Shown piece after piece: positions 13,797-21,728 of a DNA stretch of 45,651 nt. Each line of letters begins with the position of its first letter. Position 1 is the first letter of the stretch. A program made the translations under genes and the position numbers. The notes beneath the pieces are model-generated. The model was not told the DNA's origin and did no database searches. It saw only the letters and a program-made list of their open reading frames with translations. The stretch covers positions 1 through 45,651 of the forward strand of contig CBDBCK010000019.1 of NCBI GenBank assembly GCA_965203345.1. The letters run 5' to 3'. The stretch comes from CBDBCK01 sp965203345. Its GTDB lineage: Bacteria; Chloroflexota; Dehalococcoidia; Lucifugimonadales; Lucifugimonadaceae.

Positions 13797-14063
13797 CGAT
13801 TCCAGGCCAAAGTCCATTTTTTACCCCAATTTCTTACTTCTCTCTATCTCTCTCTCTCTCTCTCCTCGAAAGGAGCTTAGGGGAAAGTAGGGTTAAAAAT
13901 GGACTTTGGCCTTTTTGAAAGGGGATAAAATTATGAAAAAAGAGCGAAGGGGATAAACGCCCCTAATTCCTCCTCTAGTGGTTTGCAAAATGTCTTGGAA
14001 GGGGTAGGGTCTCGTATGTGCCTTAGGAACCACTAGGCACCACATATGGTGCCTTAAAAGAGA
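13797..14063. repeat. Duplicated intergenic element, copy 1
   Basis: The element has an 18-bp perfect inverted repeat (13804-13821 AGGCCAAAGTCCATTTTT with 13895-13912), enclosing a CT microsatellite and the hairpin CTCCT, CGAA, AGGAG (13862-13875). A second conserved part has CTAGTGGTT (13975-13983) pairing with AACCACTAG (14028-14036), then GGCACCA, CATA, TGGTGCC (14036-14053). Copy 2 lies at 29404-29857 in the same direction. It fills the gap between the holin and head-closure genes and holds no gene. Candidate transcript-control or processing element. Confidence 0.85.
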
Positions 14064-14067
14064 GGAA

Positions 14068-14496
14068 TCACTTTGATTTGCCCTTCAACTTCTCAAAAGA
14101 ACGCAGAGCGCCCATGCCCAACAGCGCCAACGTCAATTCCATCAGTCCATCATCCGCCACCGGATAGGTTTTCACCTCACCAGTCAACAGCACAGCACGC
14201 GACCACAAAAATGCCGCCGCCAGGTATTGGGGGATGTAAAAGGCCGCGAGCGAAGCTGCGCATACCCAGCCGATAGCAGGGCGCCACCCCGCCACGAATA
14301 TGGAGCGATGGCCAGCCTCGATTTTGTTTATCTCGATTTGCGCTTCCTGTGGGCGAGCGCGCATCTTTGCCATGACTTGTTCAAAAGCGTTTTTTTGATC
14401 TGGCGTCTCTACAAATTTTGAGAGAACGTTCCCGATGCCCTCAACTGCGGAAACAACGCCGCCTACAGGATTCAGCAAATCAGTGAGAAATTTCAT
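14068..14496 (-). CDS. Holin (3TM family)
   Basis: The product has 142 residues from ATG 14496 with GGTGGGGAT upstream. The N-terminal helices are amphipathic (LLNPVGGVVSAVEGIGNVLSKF). Next comes the family hallmark EAGHRSIFVAGWRPAIGWVC, then two hydrophobic segments (about 75-105 and 118-132) and the basic end RSFEKLKGKSK. It would form lesions in the inner membrane to release the endolysin. It lies downstream of the endolysin in the same transcript. Confidence 0.85.
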   Translation of the reverse strand: MKFLTDLLNPVGGVVSAVEGIGNVLSKFVETPDQKNAFEQVMAKMRARPQEAQIEINKIEAGHRSIFVAGWRPAIGWVCAASLAAFYIPQYLAAAFLWSRAVLLTGEVKTYPVADDGLMELTLALLGMGALRSFEKLKGKSK

Positions 14497-14505
14497 ATCC
14501 CCACC

Positions 14506-14613
14506 CTAGTGAGGGTCTGTGCAAATTTTATAGAAGACAAAAAGAGCCGAGAGGGAAATACCCGTGGCGATTCCCAACCCATACACTATCCATGAATACA
14601 AGTCAAATTCCAT
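14506..14613 (-). CDS. 35-residue membrane peptide, mini-TM family
   Basis: ATG 14613 has GAGGGG nine bases upstream and overlaps the end of the endolysin gene region. One membrane segment is flanked by MEFDLYSW and a YKICTDPH tail. The segment YGLGIATGISL resembles those of the peptides at 15698 (GYGIGAAAGVCL) and 15823 (VGIATGLFSSL), so the three are probably paralogs. Likely a lysis accessory or a second holin (inference). Confidence 0.6.
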   Translation of the reverse strand: MEFDLYSWIVYGLGIATGISLSALFVFYKICTDPH

Positions 14614-14619
14614 TGCCCA

Positions 14620-15048
14620 CTACCCCTCCCTCATGCTTTCGGCGTTGCGCCGTGCTCTGTTCGGCACCTGCCTTGCGTAGGCGGAGTCCATGATCTCATC
14701 CGCCGCGCGCGCATAGTCGCCTTCCGCCAGAGCAGCCCACATCTTCTTGAACATCACCAACCTGGGCACGCCCAGATTATACATCATGTCGAGGATGACT
14801 TCTCTGCGTCGTTGGGGGAGCGAAGCATATACGCTCCCTTGCGTGCCTGCCTTCAGCTCTTTGTGCATTGAAGCCAGCCGAGAGCGCAGGAGTATGTCTG
14901 CTTCTTCTTCGGATATGCCCTTACCGATCATTGTTCCGTAGCCGATAGTCGTATAGCCGTGCACGTCTTGGTAGGGGAGCAACACTAATCCTTCTTCTTC
15001 CTTGATCCTTTCAACAACAGGACCGTCATAAAAGTTGAATCCCGTCAT
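14620..15048 (-). CDS. Endolysin, T4-type lysozyme (GH24)
   Basis: The product has 142 residues from ATG 15048, overlapping the preceding stop as ATGA. The active-site pattern EGLVLLPYQD...GYTTIGYGT gives the Glu-Asp-Thr triad of GH24 muramidases. Later residues (LVMFKKMWAAL, ARQVPNRARRNAE) match the family C-terminal lobe. There is no signal peptide, so it should depend on the holin. Cleaves peptidoglycan in the periplasm. Confidence 0.92.
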   Translation of the reverse strand: MTGFNFYDGPVVERIKEEEGLVLLPYQDVHGYTTIGYGTMIGKGISEEEADILLRSRLASMHKELKAGTQGSVYASLPQRRREVILDMMYNLGVPRLVMFKKMWAALAEGDYARAADEIMDSAYARQVPNRARRNAESMREG

Positions 15049-15506
15049 CGCTTATTCCTCTCCTTCAGCATATAGGGCACCTTGTAAATGACCTCCAATT
15101 TATCCTTTACCTCCTTGATGTTGTTCTCAAGGCGATTGAAGTCAACCTTGTATTGTTCCTCATCCGTTGTGCGGTAAATATGCAGCTGCTCGACATTCTT
15201 CTCCATTTTCGCGATAGAAAGGCTGATCTCGTGGACATTTTCTATGATCAAATTCTCTTTTTTTTGCAGCTCTTCCTTGATTTCGTTTTCCACCTCTTTG
15301 CGAGAACTATCGACGAGTTGAACCTTTCTGTCGATTTCCTTTAGGCGTATTCCGATCGACATTATTTCCTTTTGCATGTGCTCTTGTGTGAAGCTGATGT
15401 TTGCTTGAAACCAAAAAAGAGAAACCACCATTGCGATAATCGTAAGAATGTTGCCGATGGTGAGCGACCCGTTGAACCAACTCATCTTGACGCCCGAAAC
15501 AGTCAT
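15045..15506 (-). CDS. Inner-membrane-anchored coiled-coil protein, spanin-like
   Basis: The product has 153 residues from ATG 15506 with AAGAGGAAGG upstream. One membrane segment near residues 17-33 (IGNILTIIAMVVSLFWF) is followed by ~110 residues of coiled coil (EIDRKVQLVDSSRKEVENEI, NRLENNIKEVKDKLEV). This is the topology of an i-spanin, and the gene sits directly before the endolysin. No lipobox-bearing partner (o-spanin) was found nearby, so a structural or holin-modulating role is also possible. Confidence 0.6.
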   Translation of the reverse strand: MTVSGVKMSWFNGSLTIGNILTIIAMVVSLFWFQANISFTQEHMQKEIMSIGIRLKEIDRKVQLVDSSRKEVENEIKEELQKKENLIIENVHEISLSIAKMEKNVEQLHIYRTTDEEQYKVDFNRLENNIKEVKDKLEVIYKVPYMLKERNKR

Positions 15507-15592
15507 ACCTTCCTCTTAAATCCACGAACGAGGTATAAAGTGAAGCCAACACCCAACAAAATGCCGAATAGCGTCGCGCCTACGAAGCACAT
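15503..15592 (-). CDS. 29-residue membrane peptide
   Basis: ATG 15592 lies within the end of the previous small gene; its stop overlaps the next start as ATGA. It has one membrane segment (GATLFGILLGVGFTLYLV) and a basic RGFKRKV tail, giving an N-out/C-in charge bias. The overlapping chain of starts and stops supports coding. No clear Shine-Dalgarno was found. Confidence 0.5.
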   Translation of the reverse strand: MCFVGATLFGILLGVGFTLYLVRGFKRKV

Positions 15593-15693
15593 TTTATCGC
15601 CACACACGCAAAAAAGGCGAAAGAAACAGTGGCTATAAAATCAGAAACAATCTGTTCTCCACTCAACGGAACCCAAAAGAACATAGAAGTCAT
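15580..15693 (-). CDS. 37-residue membrane peptide
   Basis: ATG 15693 has GGGAG eight bases upstream and starts just after the stop of the previous mini-gene. An amphipathic MTSMFFWVPLSGEQ start leads into one membrane segment (FIATVSFAFFACVAI). Part of the run of four tandem mini-genes 15503-15939. Confidence 0.5.
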   Translation of the reverse strand: MTSMFFWVPLSGEQIVSDFIATVSFAFFACVAIKCAS

Positions 15694-15697
15694 GCCA

Positions 15698-15805
15698 TCA
15701 ACTCCCGCCAGAATACGTCAACCCTCTGACAATCGTCACCAGCAGACATACACCCGCAGCAGCCCCTATCCCGTAGCCTACCCAGAAATTGAAGTCAAAA
15801 AACAT
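15698..15805 (-). CDS. 35-residue membrane peptide, mini-TM family
   Basis: ATG 15805 is preceded by AGGGGGGCGTC, a strong ribosome site. It starts with MFFDFNFWVG, which parallels the PNFWVG of the upstream peptide, then has one membrane segment (GYGIGAAAGVCLLVTIV). Probably a tandem duplicate of 15823-15939. Confidence 0.6.
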   Translation of the reverse strand: MFFDFNFWVGYGIGAAAGVCLLVTIVRGLTYSGGS

Positions 15806-15822
15806 GACGCCCCCCTGGCCAT

Positions 15823-15939
15823 CTACCTCGTGAATTTGTCCCAGACGACCGCAACGGCTATGCTGATAAGAATGCCCACGACGAGGCTGGAAAATAAACC
15901 CGTCGCGATTCCCACCCAGAAATTCGGAGTCCAAATCAT
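15823..15939 (-). CDS. 38-residue membrane peptide, mini-TM family
   Basis: ATG 15939 is preceded by GAGGGAATTGTC, which also contains the stop of the HTH gene. The sequence begins MIWTPNFWVGIATG, has a hydrophobic stretch to about residue 32 and ends in WDKFTR. It is the first of four consecutive mini-membrane genes leading to the spanin-like gene and endolysin. Confidence 0.6.
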   Translation of the reverse strand: MIWTPNFWVGIATGLFSSLVVGILISIAVAVVWDKFTR

Positions 15940-15949
15940 GACAATTCCC

Positions 15950-16342
15950 TCAAAGCTTCGCTTTGGATCTTTCGGCGTCAGCCCACCTTTTGCGCATTCC
16001 TTCCGCGCGCCTGCGGTTCACGACAACATCACGCTCTTCCTTTGCCCTCACAAAGTTGGGGTGATTACGAATTATCCTGCGTAGGGTAGGCGACGACATA
16101 TAATACTTATCAGCCATTCGCTCATAGGGGACGCCCGCAATAAAGTCCGCAATGAAGCGTTCTAAATTTTCATCACTCAGGACGACTTTCCGAATCGACC
16201 TCGACTTGCTCGTATATTCACGCTCAGGCTTATATTCCATCCCAAGACGAAACTCACCCTCGCGCGCTTTGCGTTCGTTGATGTTCCTGTGAATCTCGTC
16301 CGCCATCGATTCCTTGAAAAGAGGCTTAAATTTCACCCTCAC
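15950..16342 (-). CDS. HTH DNA-binding protein
   Basis: GTG 16342 is chosen because GGGGGAGGG lies just upstream; ATG 16306 is an alternative. About 130 residues. The core FIADFIAGVPYERMADKYYMSSPTLRRIIRNHPNF is a Psq/resolvase-like helix-turn-helix. It aligns in pattern with the HTH of the protein at 29872 (RAGATLQQIANTQGVSKPRIWQIVREHPEF). Basic N- and C-terminal arms flank it. A regulator within the lysis module, perhaps of late transcription (inference). Confidence 0.7.
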   Translation of the reverse strand: MRVKFKPLFKESMADEIHRNINERKAREGEFRLGMEYKPEREYTSKSRSIRKVVLSDENLERFIADFIAGVPYERMADKYYMSSPTLRRIIRNHPNFVRAKEERDVVVNRRRAEGMRKRWADAERSKAKL

Positions 16343-16392
16343 TTCAAAGCCCTCCCCCTGGACGAATCGCCACAAGCGCTCATCCGCAGGTG

Positions 16393-16509
16393 CTAGCCAA
16401 TCACCTGCCCTTTTCTATTCAATTCAGGCGAGGCTACAAGCAGCCCTCCGCCCACAGATAAACCACCTGCAGACCCGCCGTGCCCCCACGCAAGGGCAAT
16501 CGTATTCAT
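16393..16509 (-). CDS. Possible 38-residue Gly-rich peptide
   Basis: ATG 16509 overlaps the end of the upstream gene, with AATAGGG before it. The peptide contains GHGGSAGGLSVGGGLLVASPE and ends VIG. It fills an otherwise empty stretch in a tightly packed operon, which is the main argument for it. Function unknown; it may not be translated. Confidence 0.35.
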   Translation of the reverse strand: MNTIALAWGHGGSAGGLSVGGGLLVASPELNRKGQVIG

Positions 16510-16517
16510 TCGCAGCC

Positions 16518-17504
16518 CTATTCACCTTCCATCCCTCCGTCAGCCATTGGGGGAATCAACGTCGGCAATGCAGTTGCGGGCATTAAATTAGGGTCAAGCA
16601 CGAAACGCATCCCGTCGCTCTTGTTCTGCGTTTTCGAGAAGGCCTCGACATTCACAGTCGTCTTGCCTGAATTCTCTAGCAACTCGATGGAAAAATCAAC
16701 ACCCTCGAGAGCGGAATATGTCGAAAGCGCATCTTCCCCCGAAGGCGAAACAACGTATTCACCGCGATCATGAATCACGATATGGCCAGCGGCCCCCAGG
16801 GTCGCCATGAAGTTATATTTCTTTCTGCCTTCCTCTTGCCCAAGGTAAAATATCTCCAACCCAAATTGAGGAACCTTGAAGGGAACATGGCGTGGCGGCG
16901 GCGGCGGAACATATTCGTGATCAGTGAAGAGCTCGGTAGGGTCGCTCGATTGCGGCAACTGAAAGTCATGGAACCTCCAGTATTTGTCGTCGTAAATGAA
17001 CTGCATGTTGCAGATTAAGGGGAACTTCTCCCCGCTCATCTTTGTCAGGTCGATATTGCGGAGCCAGTAGTGCAGCTCTTCTTTGCGCTTGAGAAAATGA
17101 TCTGCATTGTCGCCTGTGTTTTTCGCATCCACAATCGAACGCTCACTCCCACGAAACAGGAAGGAGTATTGAGTTTCTGGCGACTGTCCAAAAAGCATAG
17201 CGCAAACAGCGCGATTAGCCTCTTTCTCAAAACGCGCCAGGATGTCCCGCTCGAAGAACTCCCAAAGGTTCGCGCCAAACGCACCTCGCATAGCATCATA
17301 CGAGGGCTTGTCGATTACGTCAGGCTCATCATTGGGATTCCAATCAAACGCCTCCCAGTGTTCCTGTTCTTCTTGGGGGGAGATACCACTAATTTGCGGA
17401 TAATTATCCGCCCTGGGGATTGCGATCTTTGCTCTCTTCCAAAACGAACGCGCATGACCAACAGCGCCACTGCCTCTAATCCTTTCGAATCCATCAAAAG
17501 ACAC
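16518..17504 (-). CDS. Unknown virion-associated protein
   Basis: The product has 328 residues from GTG 17504 behind AGGAGAGCTCA. The N-terminal half is helical with many aromatic residues (EHWEAFDWNPNDEPD, NLWEFFERDILARF). A PPPPPRHVP segment near the middle separates it from a beta-rich C-terminal domain (IEIFYLG-like strands, VDFSIELLENSGKTTVNVEAF). Position downstream of the fibre gene and next to another unknown suggests a fibre-associated or decoration protein. No family recognised. Confidence 0.6.
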   Translation of the reverse strand: MSFDGFERIRGSGAVGHARSFWKRAKIAIPRADNYPQISGISPQEEQEHWEAFDWNPNDEPDVIDKPSYDAMRGAFGANLWEFFERDILARFEKEANRAVCAMLFGQSPETQYSFLFRGSERSIVDAKNTGDNADHFLKRKEELHYWLRNIDLTKMSGEKFPLICNMQFIYDDKYWRFHDFQLPQSSDPTELFTDHEYVPPPPPRHVPFKVPQFGLEIFYLGQEEGRKKYNFMATLGAAGHIVIHDRGEYVVSPSGEDALSTYSALEGVDFSIELLENSGKTTVNVEAFSKTQNKSDGMRFVLDPNLMPATALPTLIPPMADGGMEGE

Positions 17505-17513
17505 TGAGCTCTC

Positions 17514-18194
17514 CTAAATTAACGTCCCTGGCAGGACGTCGTCCTTCGTGAAAGTTACGTTCAGCGTTTGCGCGTCTGATCCGCTCCAGGGATCGCCACC
17601 TTCCCTATCACCAGCGAACGCCCGAAGCGCATCTCCCCTTTCATACTTCATGTAGGCACGATGTAAATTTTCATCACCGATGGAAGTGTTAAAATACACT
17701 TGCCAAGGGACTTCTTCATGTCGATTATACCATGTTTCAAGACTTTCGCGCACGAGTGGGCAATAGGTTGTGATCTGCGTCCATATCTTTTGCGCCTCCG
17801 CAAGGTCCCACACTTGATCCCCAGCGTCCGCCCTGTCCAGGGCAGCTCCATAGATCGCGCCGAACGACTTCAACCAGAATGCGTAGTTGTTCCACCGCGC
17901 TCCCGTAATGTCGGCAGGCGCAACGTTGGGAACTACCCAGCCGAAGCGCTTAAAAGTGTAGCAGGCGTCCAGGTGGATTCGGGCTTCGTGGCGCATCCTG
18001 TTCGTATTCATTGCAGGTCGATTTTCGAGCGACCCGTTCACCAAAAACTGGCCAACGTCCACCATCAGCCCAAGGTCTGTCCCGTGCGCGGTATAGCCCG
18101 CGCCGAACGACTGCGCCAAGGCTTGCGCCGAGGCGAGGTCTCTGGCCACCCCTGCTACATAATCGTTATCATTCCTCAGGATCGCGTAAGCCAT
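17514..18194 (-). CDS. Unknown structural-region protein
   Basis: The product has 226 residues from ATG 18194 with GGCGGGGGCAAG upstream. Largely helical and rich in Trp, Ala and Asp (ARWNNYAFWLKSFGAIYGAAL, QVWDLAEAQKIWTQIT), ending in a short beta stretch (LNVTFTKDDVLPG). It could be a fibre chaperone or a virion protein paired with the 860-residue fibre before it. Nothing diagnostic was seen. Confidence 0.6.
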   Translation of the reverse strand: MAYAILRNDNDYVAGVARDLASAQALAQSFGAGYTAHGTDLGLMVDVGQFLVNGSLENRPAMNTNRMRHEARIHLDACYTFKRFGWVVPNVAPADITGARWNNYAFWLKSFGAIYGAALDRADAGDQVWDLAEAQKIWTQITTYCPLVRESLETWYNRHEEVPWQVYFNTSIGDENLHRAYMKYERGDALRAFAGDREGGDPWSGSDAQTLNVTFTKDDVLPGTLI

Positions 18195-18205
18195 CTTGCC
18201 CCCGC

Positions 18206-20788
18206 CTATTTAACATAAACGTTCAGGATCGCGTCAATGTCCGTAGGAATTTGCCAAATTGAAAGGGTGTGCGCAACGCCGTTGGGCGCAACACCCGCTG
18301 CGCCCCTGAAGCGGGCACGCGCTACAAGGCGGCTGATGTTGTTGCCGTTCAATAAGTCATTCCCGTTGCCTGAAGTGCCAATAAAGTCAACGCTCACGTA
18401 GGCTCCGAACCTGCGGTCCATAACCATCTTGAAATCAGTCTGGTCGTTCCAGTCTCCCGTTTGGGGAATGGGGTTGGAAACTTTAGCAATGAACGGAGTG
18501 ACGCGCGTCTCAACTGCGCCGTGTGAAACGCCAGGCGACATCCTCATATCGAGATAAAGCAAAATGTCTTGGATCTGCGAGAAGTCCACCTGGAAAAGAA
18601 GCGGTATATTGAAGACTTCGTTTGCGGGCGAATGCCCTTGATAAAGCTGGCGAGAGCAAATTTGTCGCCACTCGTTCGGGGGAGGTTCCGCAATGGAAAT
18701 CCAGGGCGAAAATGTGTTGACCTCCCCCATGCGGAAGCGGAAATGCGTATCCCCCGACACTGCTGGCGGAGCATGGGCACCCGTTCCCGCGTTGTCTCGC
18801 GCGAACTGACTATTAAAGCTGTCGACGGCCGAGACTGTGCCCGTCATGTTCTGGCCGACGAACTGCACCCCATCCGCTCGCCACAAAGGATCGGTGCCAA
18901 CGGCCTGTCCAGGATTTACAAACCACTGCGTGGGCAGGGGCGACCATTGCCCATTGCCCACATATTGCCCATCGCTGGGGAAGGGAGGCTGCGTTGCCGA
19001 CCTGCGCCACAAGTTAACGTAGGCAGGGAAGCCCCCCACGTTCGCCTGTCCAGTGCTAGGGGCGGCAGCATTGATATTCTGCCTGGCTTGAACTTGCTGC
19101 TCTGTGGTAAGGGTCTGTGGGCTCGTGTGGACGATCTGCGTAGGGGCTGCCAACAGGATCTGACCAGACGTTAAAGTTGAAGTGCCAGGAGTGTCATTCA
19201 ACCCCGTCAACATCGTCACGCTGAAAGAAGGCGGCGCTCCCTGTGTCATGACGGAAAGGGCAGGCAAGGACAAGACGAGTCGGTTGTTCGCGTCATCATA
19301 AAACAGGGAACCTTCAAGCGTTTGCACAAGCCCAGTAGAGGCATTGATAAATTCTGGGGAAATGCCTTGTGTCCTATTCCGACGCAAAAACCTATCGCCG
19401 TCGTATTGATTGGCTAGGAGGCCAGCGTTCTCTGTCGTTTTTTCAACACTTACAACCAGTGCTTCAAAGTCATTACTCCCCAAGGGGATTGGAACCGAAT
19501 CGCCAGGGTTAATCTGAATGTTCACGCCCGCAATAGGCGTGCTCTCAAAGTGATGCGCTTGTAGCGCACCCATTATCATGTTCTGCAGTTGGGGGTTAAG
19601 GGCATCTAGGTCAAGGAGGGCTTGATCGTTTAATTTCCCAGCAACTGTTTGCCCGCTTATCGCTTCAACAAGGGTGTTGATTCCTTTGAGGGTGGCAATC
19701 TTGAACTTCGCACTCCCAGGCGGCTCCCCATTCGCAGCAACTTGTGCTTCAGCAGTGGAAGCAATTCTGCTGGTATCGAGGAGCGTTTGCAAGCTATATT
19801 TTATGTCTGATCCTGATCCTGGGGTGAAGTTGATTATTCTTTCCAAGGAGCAGGTGCTGGTAATGATTGCTACGGCTCCTGACTCAGCGATTGGTGATTG
19901 TGTTGCTTCCGCCAGCGTAGAGAAAACACCAATGTAGGGTTGTGGATCCAAATCGATAACCCCAGCATTGATAGGTATCCACTCCCCGCCCATGGAGGTG
20001 AACCACCTGCCGTCTATTGTCGCATAAGTGTTGTTGTCGGCAGTTATTGTTGGAGGGTTCTCTCCGCTACCTATGATTCCACGGAACTGCATGTTCCAAA
20101 TCATATCCCCAACGCTATAAGGATTCCACGTGGCCATAGCGGGGGTAGGCTTCGTGAAGGAACGCTCTGTAATCCTGACTGAGTCGTCAAAGGGACTAAC
20201 AGCAAGTTTTTGATACGTATCGGCGGAAGGTGGGCCATCCGTAATCAAAACGCGCTGTTCTACGCTCCCTCCCGAAGAGCCAGCAGAAGCAATCGGGGCT
20301 GAAAGGACAAGCCTCTCAAAGCGCAGAATATCCATCCTTGCGCAATTTAAGCGCAAGCGCATCGTATTTTGTGGTCGCGACACACGCAGAGTTTGTGCAC
20401 CTGCGCCGCGTGTTCTCCCTACAACTAGGGCAAGGAAATTCCCGTCGTCGTCTTCTGCGAGAGAGCCCAAAAAAGCATCAGCAAGGGGGAGGTCGATAAC
20501 GTCTTCACCACGGAAGATAACGGAGTGTGAAAATTGCGTTGGCTCTGGGGCCGTTGATGAATCAAGACGCTCTTGCAGAATGAATCTGTAAAATTTATCG
20601 CGTTGAAGAGCCTCGTCTATGTCATACTCCGCCCAAAGGCCTGCGGAAAATGTCCCTACGTTGCCCCCGTCTTGTCGGAAGGCGAGCTGAAACGCTCCAG
20701 CAATCTGAACAGAATCCGTCCAGGTAACTTCACCCCTCTCCGTAGAGCCGCTACCTGCGCCGCCAATTGAACCGATCTGAAAGCCCAT
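18206..20788 (-). CDS. Tail fibre-like protein
   Basis: The product has 860 residues from ATG 20788, with AAGGAGGCAGCATA upstream. A Gly/Ser-rich N-terminus (IGSIGGAGSGS) may be the attachment region. Long beta-rich stretches follow, with no transmembrane or enzymatic signature. A mid-region has Gln-rich short helices (EQQVQARQNINAAAPS) of the kind found just before fibre shafts. The C-terminus resembles a globular receptor-binding head. Fibre identity is inferred from size, composition and two associated unknown genes downstream. Confidence 0.6.
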   Translation of the reverse strand: MGFQIGSIGGAGSGSTERGEVTWTDSVQIAGAFQLAFRQDGGNVGTFSAGLWAEYDIDEALQRDKFYRFILQERLDSSTAPEPTQFSHSVIFRGEDVIDLPLADAFLGSLAEDDDGNFLALVVGRTRGAGAQTLRVSRPQNTMRLRLNCARMDILRFERLVLSAPIASAGSSGGSVEQRVLITDGPPSADTYQKLAVSPFDDSVRITERSFTKPTPAMATWNPYSVGDMIWNMQFRGIIGSGENPPTITADNNTYATIDGRWFTSMGGEWIPINAGVIDLDPQPYIGVFSTLAEATQSPIAESGAVAIITSTCSLERIINFTPGSGSDIKYSLQTLLDTSRIASTAEAQVAANGEPPGSAKFKIATLKGINTLVEAISGQTVAGKLNDQALLDLDALNPQLQNMIMGALQAHHFESTPIAGVNIQINPGDSVPIPLGSNDFEALVVSVEKTTENAGLLANQYDGDRFLRRNRTQGISPEFINASTGLVQTLEGSLFYDDANNRLVLSLPALSVMTQGAPPSFSVTMLTGLNDTPGTSTLTSGQILLAAPTQIVHTSPQTLTTEQQVQARQNINAAAPSTGQANVGGFPAYVNLWRRSATQPPFPSDGQYVGNGQWSPLPTQWFVNPGQAVGTDPLWRADGVQFVGQNMTGTVSAVDSFNSQFARDNAGTGAHAPPAVSGDTHFRFRMGEVNTFSPWISIAEPPPNEWRQICSRQLYQGHSPANEVFNIPLLFQVDFSQIQDILLYLDMRMSPGVSHGAVETRVTPFIAKVSNPIPQTGDWNDQTDFKMVMDRRFGAYVSVDFIGTSGNGNDLLNGNNISRLVARARFRGAAGVAPNGVAHTLSIWQIPTDIDAILNVYVK

Positions 20789-20800
20789 TATGCTGCCTCC

Positions 20801-21076
20801 TTAGACCGGATTTAGGGCAACAAGGGACTCCCTACCCTCATCGCACCAAATATAGACTTCTTCGCCTGAACTTTTCGACACAACAGGTGTTATGTTCAAG
20901 TTTGCAGGGATTACATTGCGTGCTACGGAGGATTTGTTTGAATTGTCGACAACAATCGTCGAAATGCTCACATAGCAACGGACTACAGACTTATTCTGCA
21001 GAGAATACCTCTCCCCGTTGGCCAATCCAGGCAGGATGCTAGGCGTCGAAGCAACATCTACATCAACTGTAGCCAT
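20801..21076 (-). CDS. Small structural protein
   Basis: The product has 91 residues from ATG 21076, overlapping the stop of the DUF4054 gene, with GGGGCTTAAAG upstream. Beta-rich (ERYSLQNKSVVRCYVSIS, EEVYIWCDEGRESLVAL). Such small beta proteins beside connector genes are often virion or fibre-linked components. Function not assigned. Confidence 0.55.
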   Translation of the reverse strand: MATVDVDVASTPSILPGLANGERYSLQNKSVVRCYVSISTIVVDNSNKSSVARNVIPANLNITPVVSKSSGEEVYIWCDEGRESLVALNPV

Positions 21077-21494
21077 AGCTCTTTAAGCCCCTGTAGTGAT
21101 AGTTCGTATTTTGGGGGTTTTCATTGTTTTCGTTTACGAGCAATGGACCAGATTGGTTCTGGCGCAATAGCTCCTCGAACATTTTGCCATAAACAGTCGA
21201 GTCCAAAGTGCTTGATCCTGCTCCGACGGCAGGAGCTGCGTAGGACTCGCTCGCTGCCCCTAGAGACCTCCCCGTCAGGGCACGAGGGGTAAGGGCACGA
21301 TCGCCTCCCGACAACACGTCCTCGAGCGTTAAGAGGTGCGCTGTATAAAGGTATGCCCCATGATCGCGATCGCCCTCTGTCCAGGTTTCATCAACTTCCC
21401 TACGTCCACGCACAAGACGATATTCAACAACTTCTTCTTCCAGGGAGTTGAAATGGGGGAAGGCGGCCTTGAAGCCTTCGACAGTAGCAGCCAT
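21063..21494 (-). CDS. Head-tail connector, DUF4054 family
   Basis: The product has 143 residues from ATG 21494. Family pattern: FKAAFPHFNSLEEEVVEYRL at the start, YLYTAHLLTLEDV in the middle, a SLGAASESYA turn and STVYGKMFEELLRQ near the end. These proteins form the adaptor ring under the portal. It is followed by a fibre and lysis module rather than by the stopper gene, an unusual order. Confidence 0.8.
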   Translation of the reverse strand: MAATVEGFKAAFPHFNSLEEEVVEYRLVRGRREVDETWTEGDRDHGAYLYTAHLLTLEDVLSGGDRALTPRALTGRSLGAASESYAAPAVGAGSSTLDSTVYGKMFEELLRQNQSGPLLVNENNENPQNTNYHYRGLKSYGYS

Positions 21495-21500
21495 CGTGTT

Positions 21501-21719
21501 TTATTTATCCTTCTTCTTGGGCTTCCCCTTCTTTGAAGGAATCTCTTCAACTATATTTGCACCCAGGAACCTTGTTACAACTCGGAGGTTGCGTTCCCCC
21601 ATCTCCACTTCGTGGAAGGAGCCTGCTTCTGCATACAGATCCTTTGGGGTATTGACACCCTCGTCCGAGAATGCGATCAAGGTCGGCTGAGTGAATGGAC
21701 CGATCCTGTATTTTTTCAA
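21501..21719 (-). CDS. Small head-region protein
   Basis: The product has 72 residues from TTG 21719, with AGGGGGATTGC upstream overlapping the capsid stop. A beta-rich start (YRIGPFTQPTLIAFSDEGV) is followed by VVTRFLGANIVEE and a Lys-rich tail (SKKGKPKKKDK). It may be a minor head protein or capsid-associated factor. No family recognised. Confidence 0.55.
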   Translation of the reverse strand: MKKYRIGPFTQPTLIAFSDEGVNTPKDLYAEAGSFHEVEMGERNLRVVTRFLGANIVEEIPSKKGKPKKKDK

Positions 21720-21728
21720 GCAATCCCC

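Noticed and set aside
13797..14063. Insertion sequence remnant or MITE
   Set aside because: The inverted repeat encloses only a CT tract and a hairpin, and the conserved structured part lies outside it; both copies start and end precisely at gene borders.
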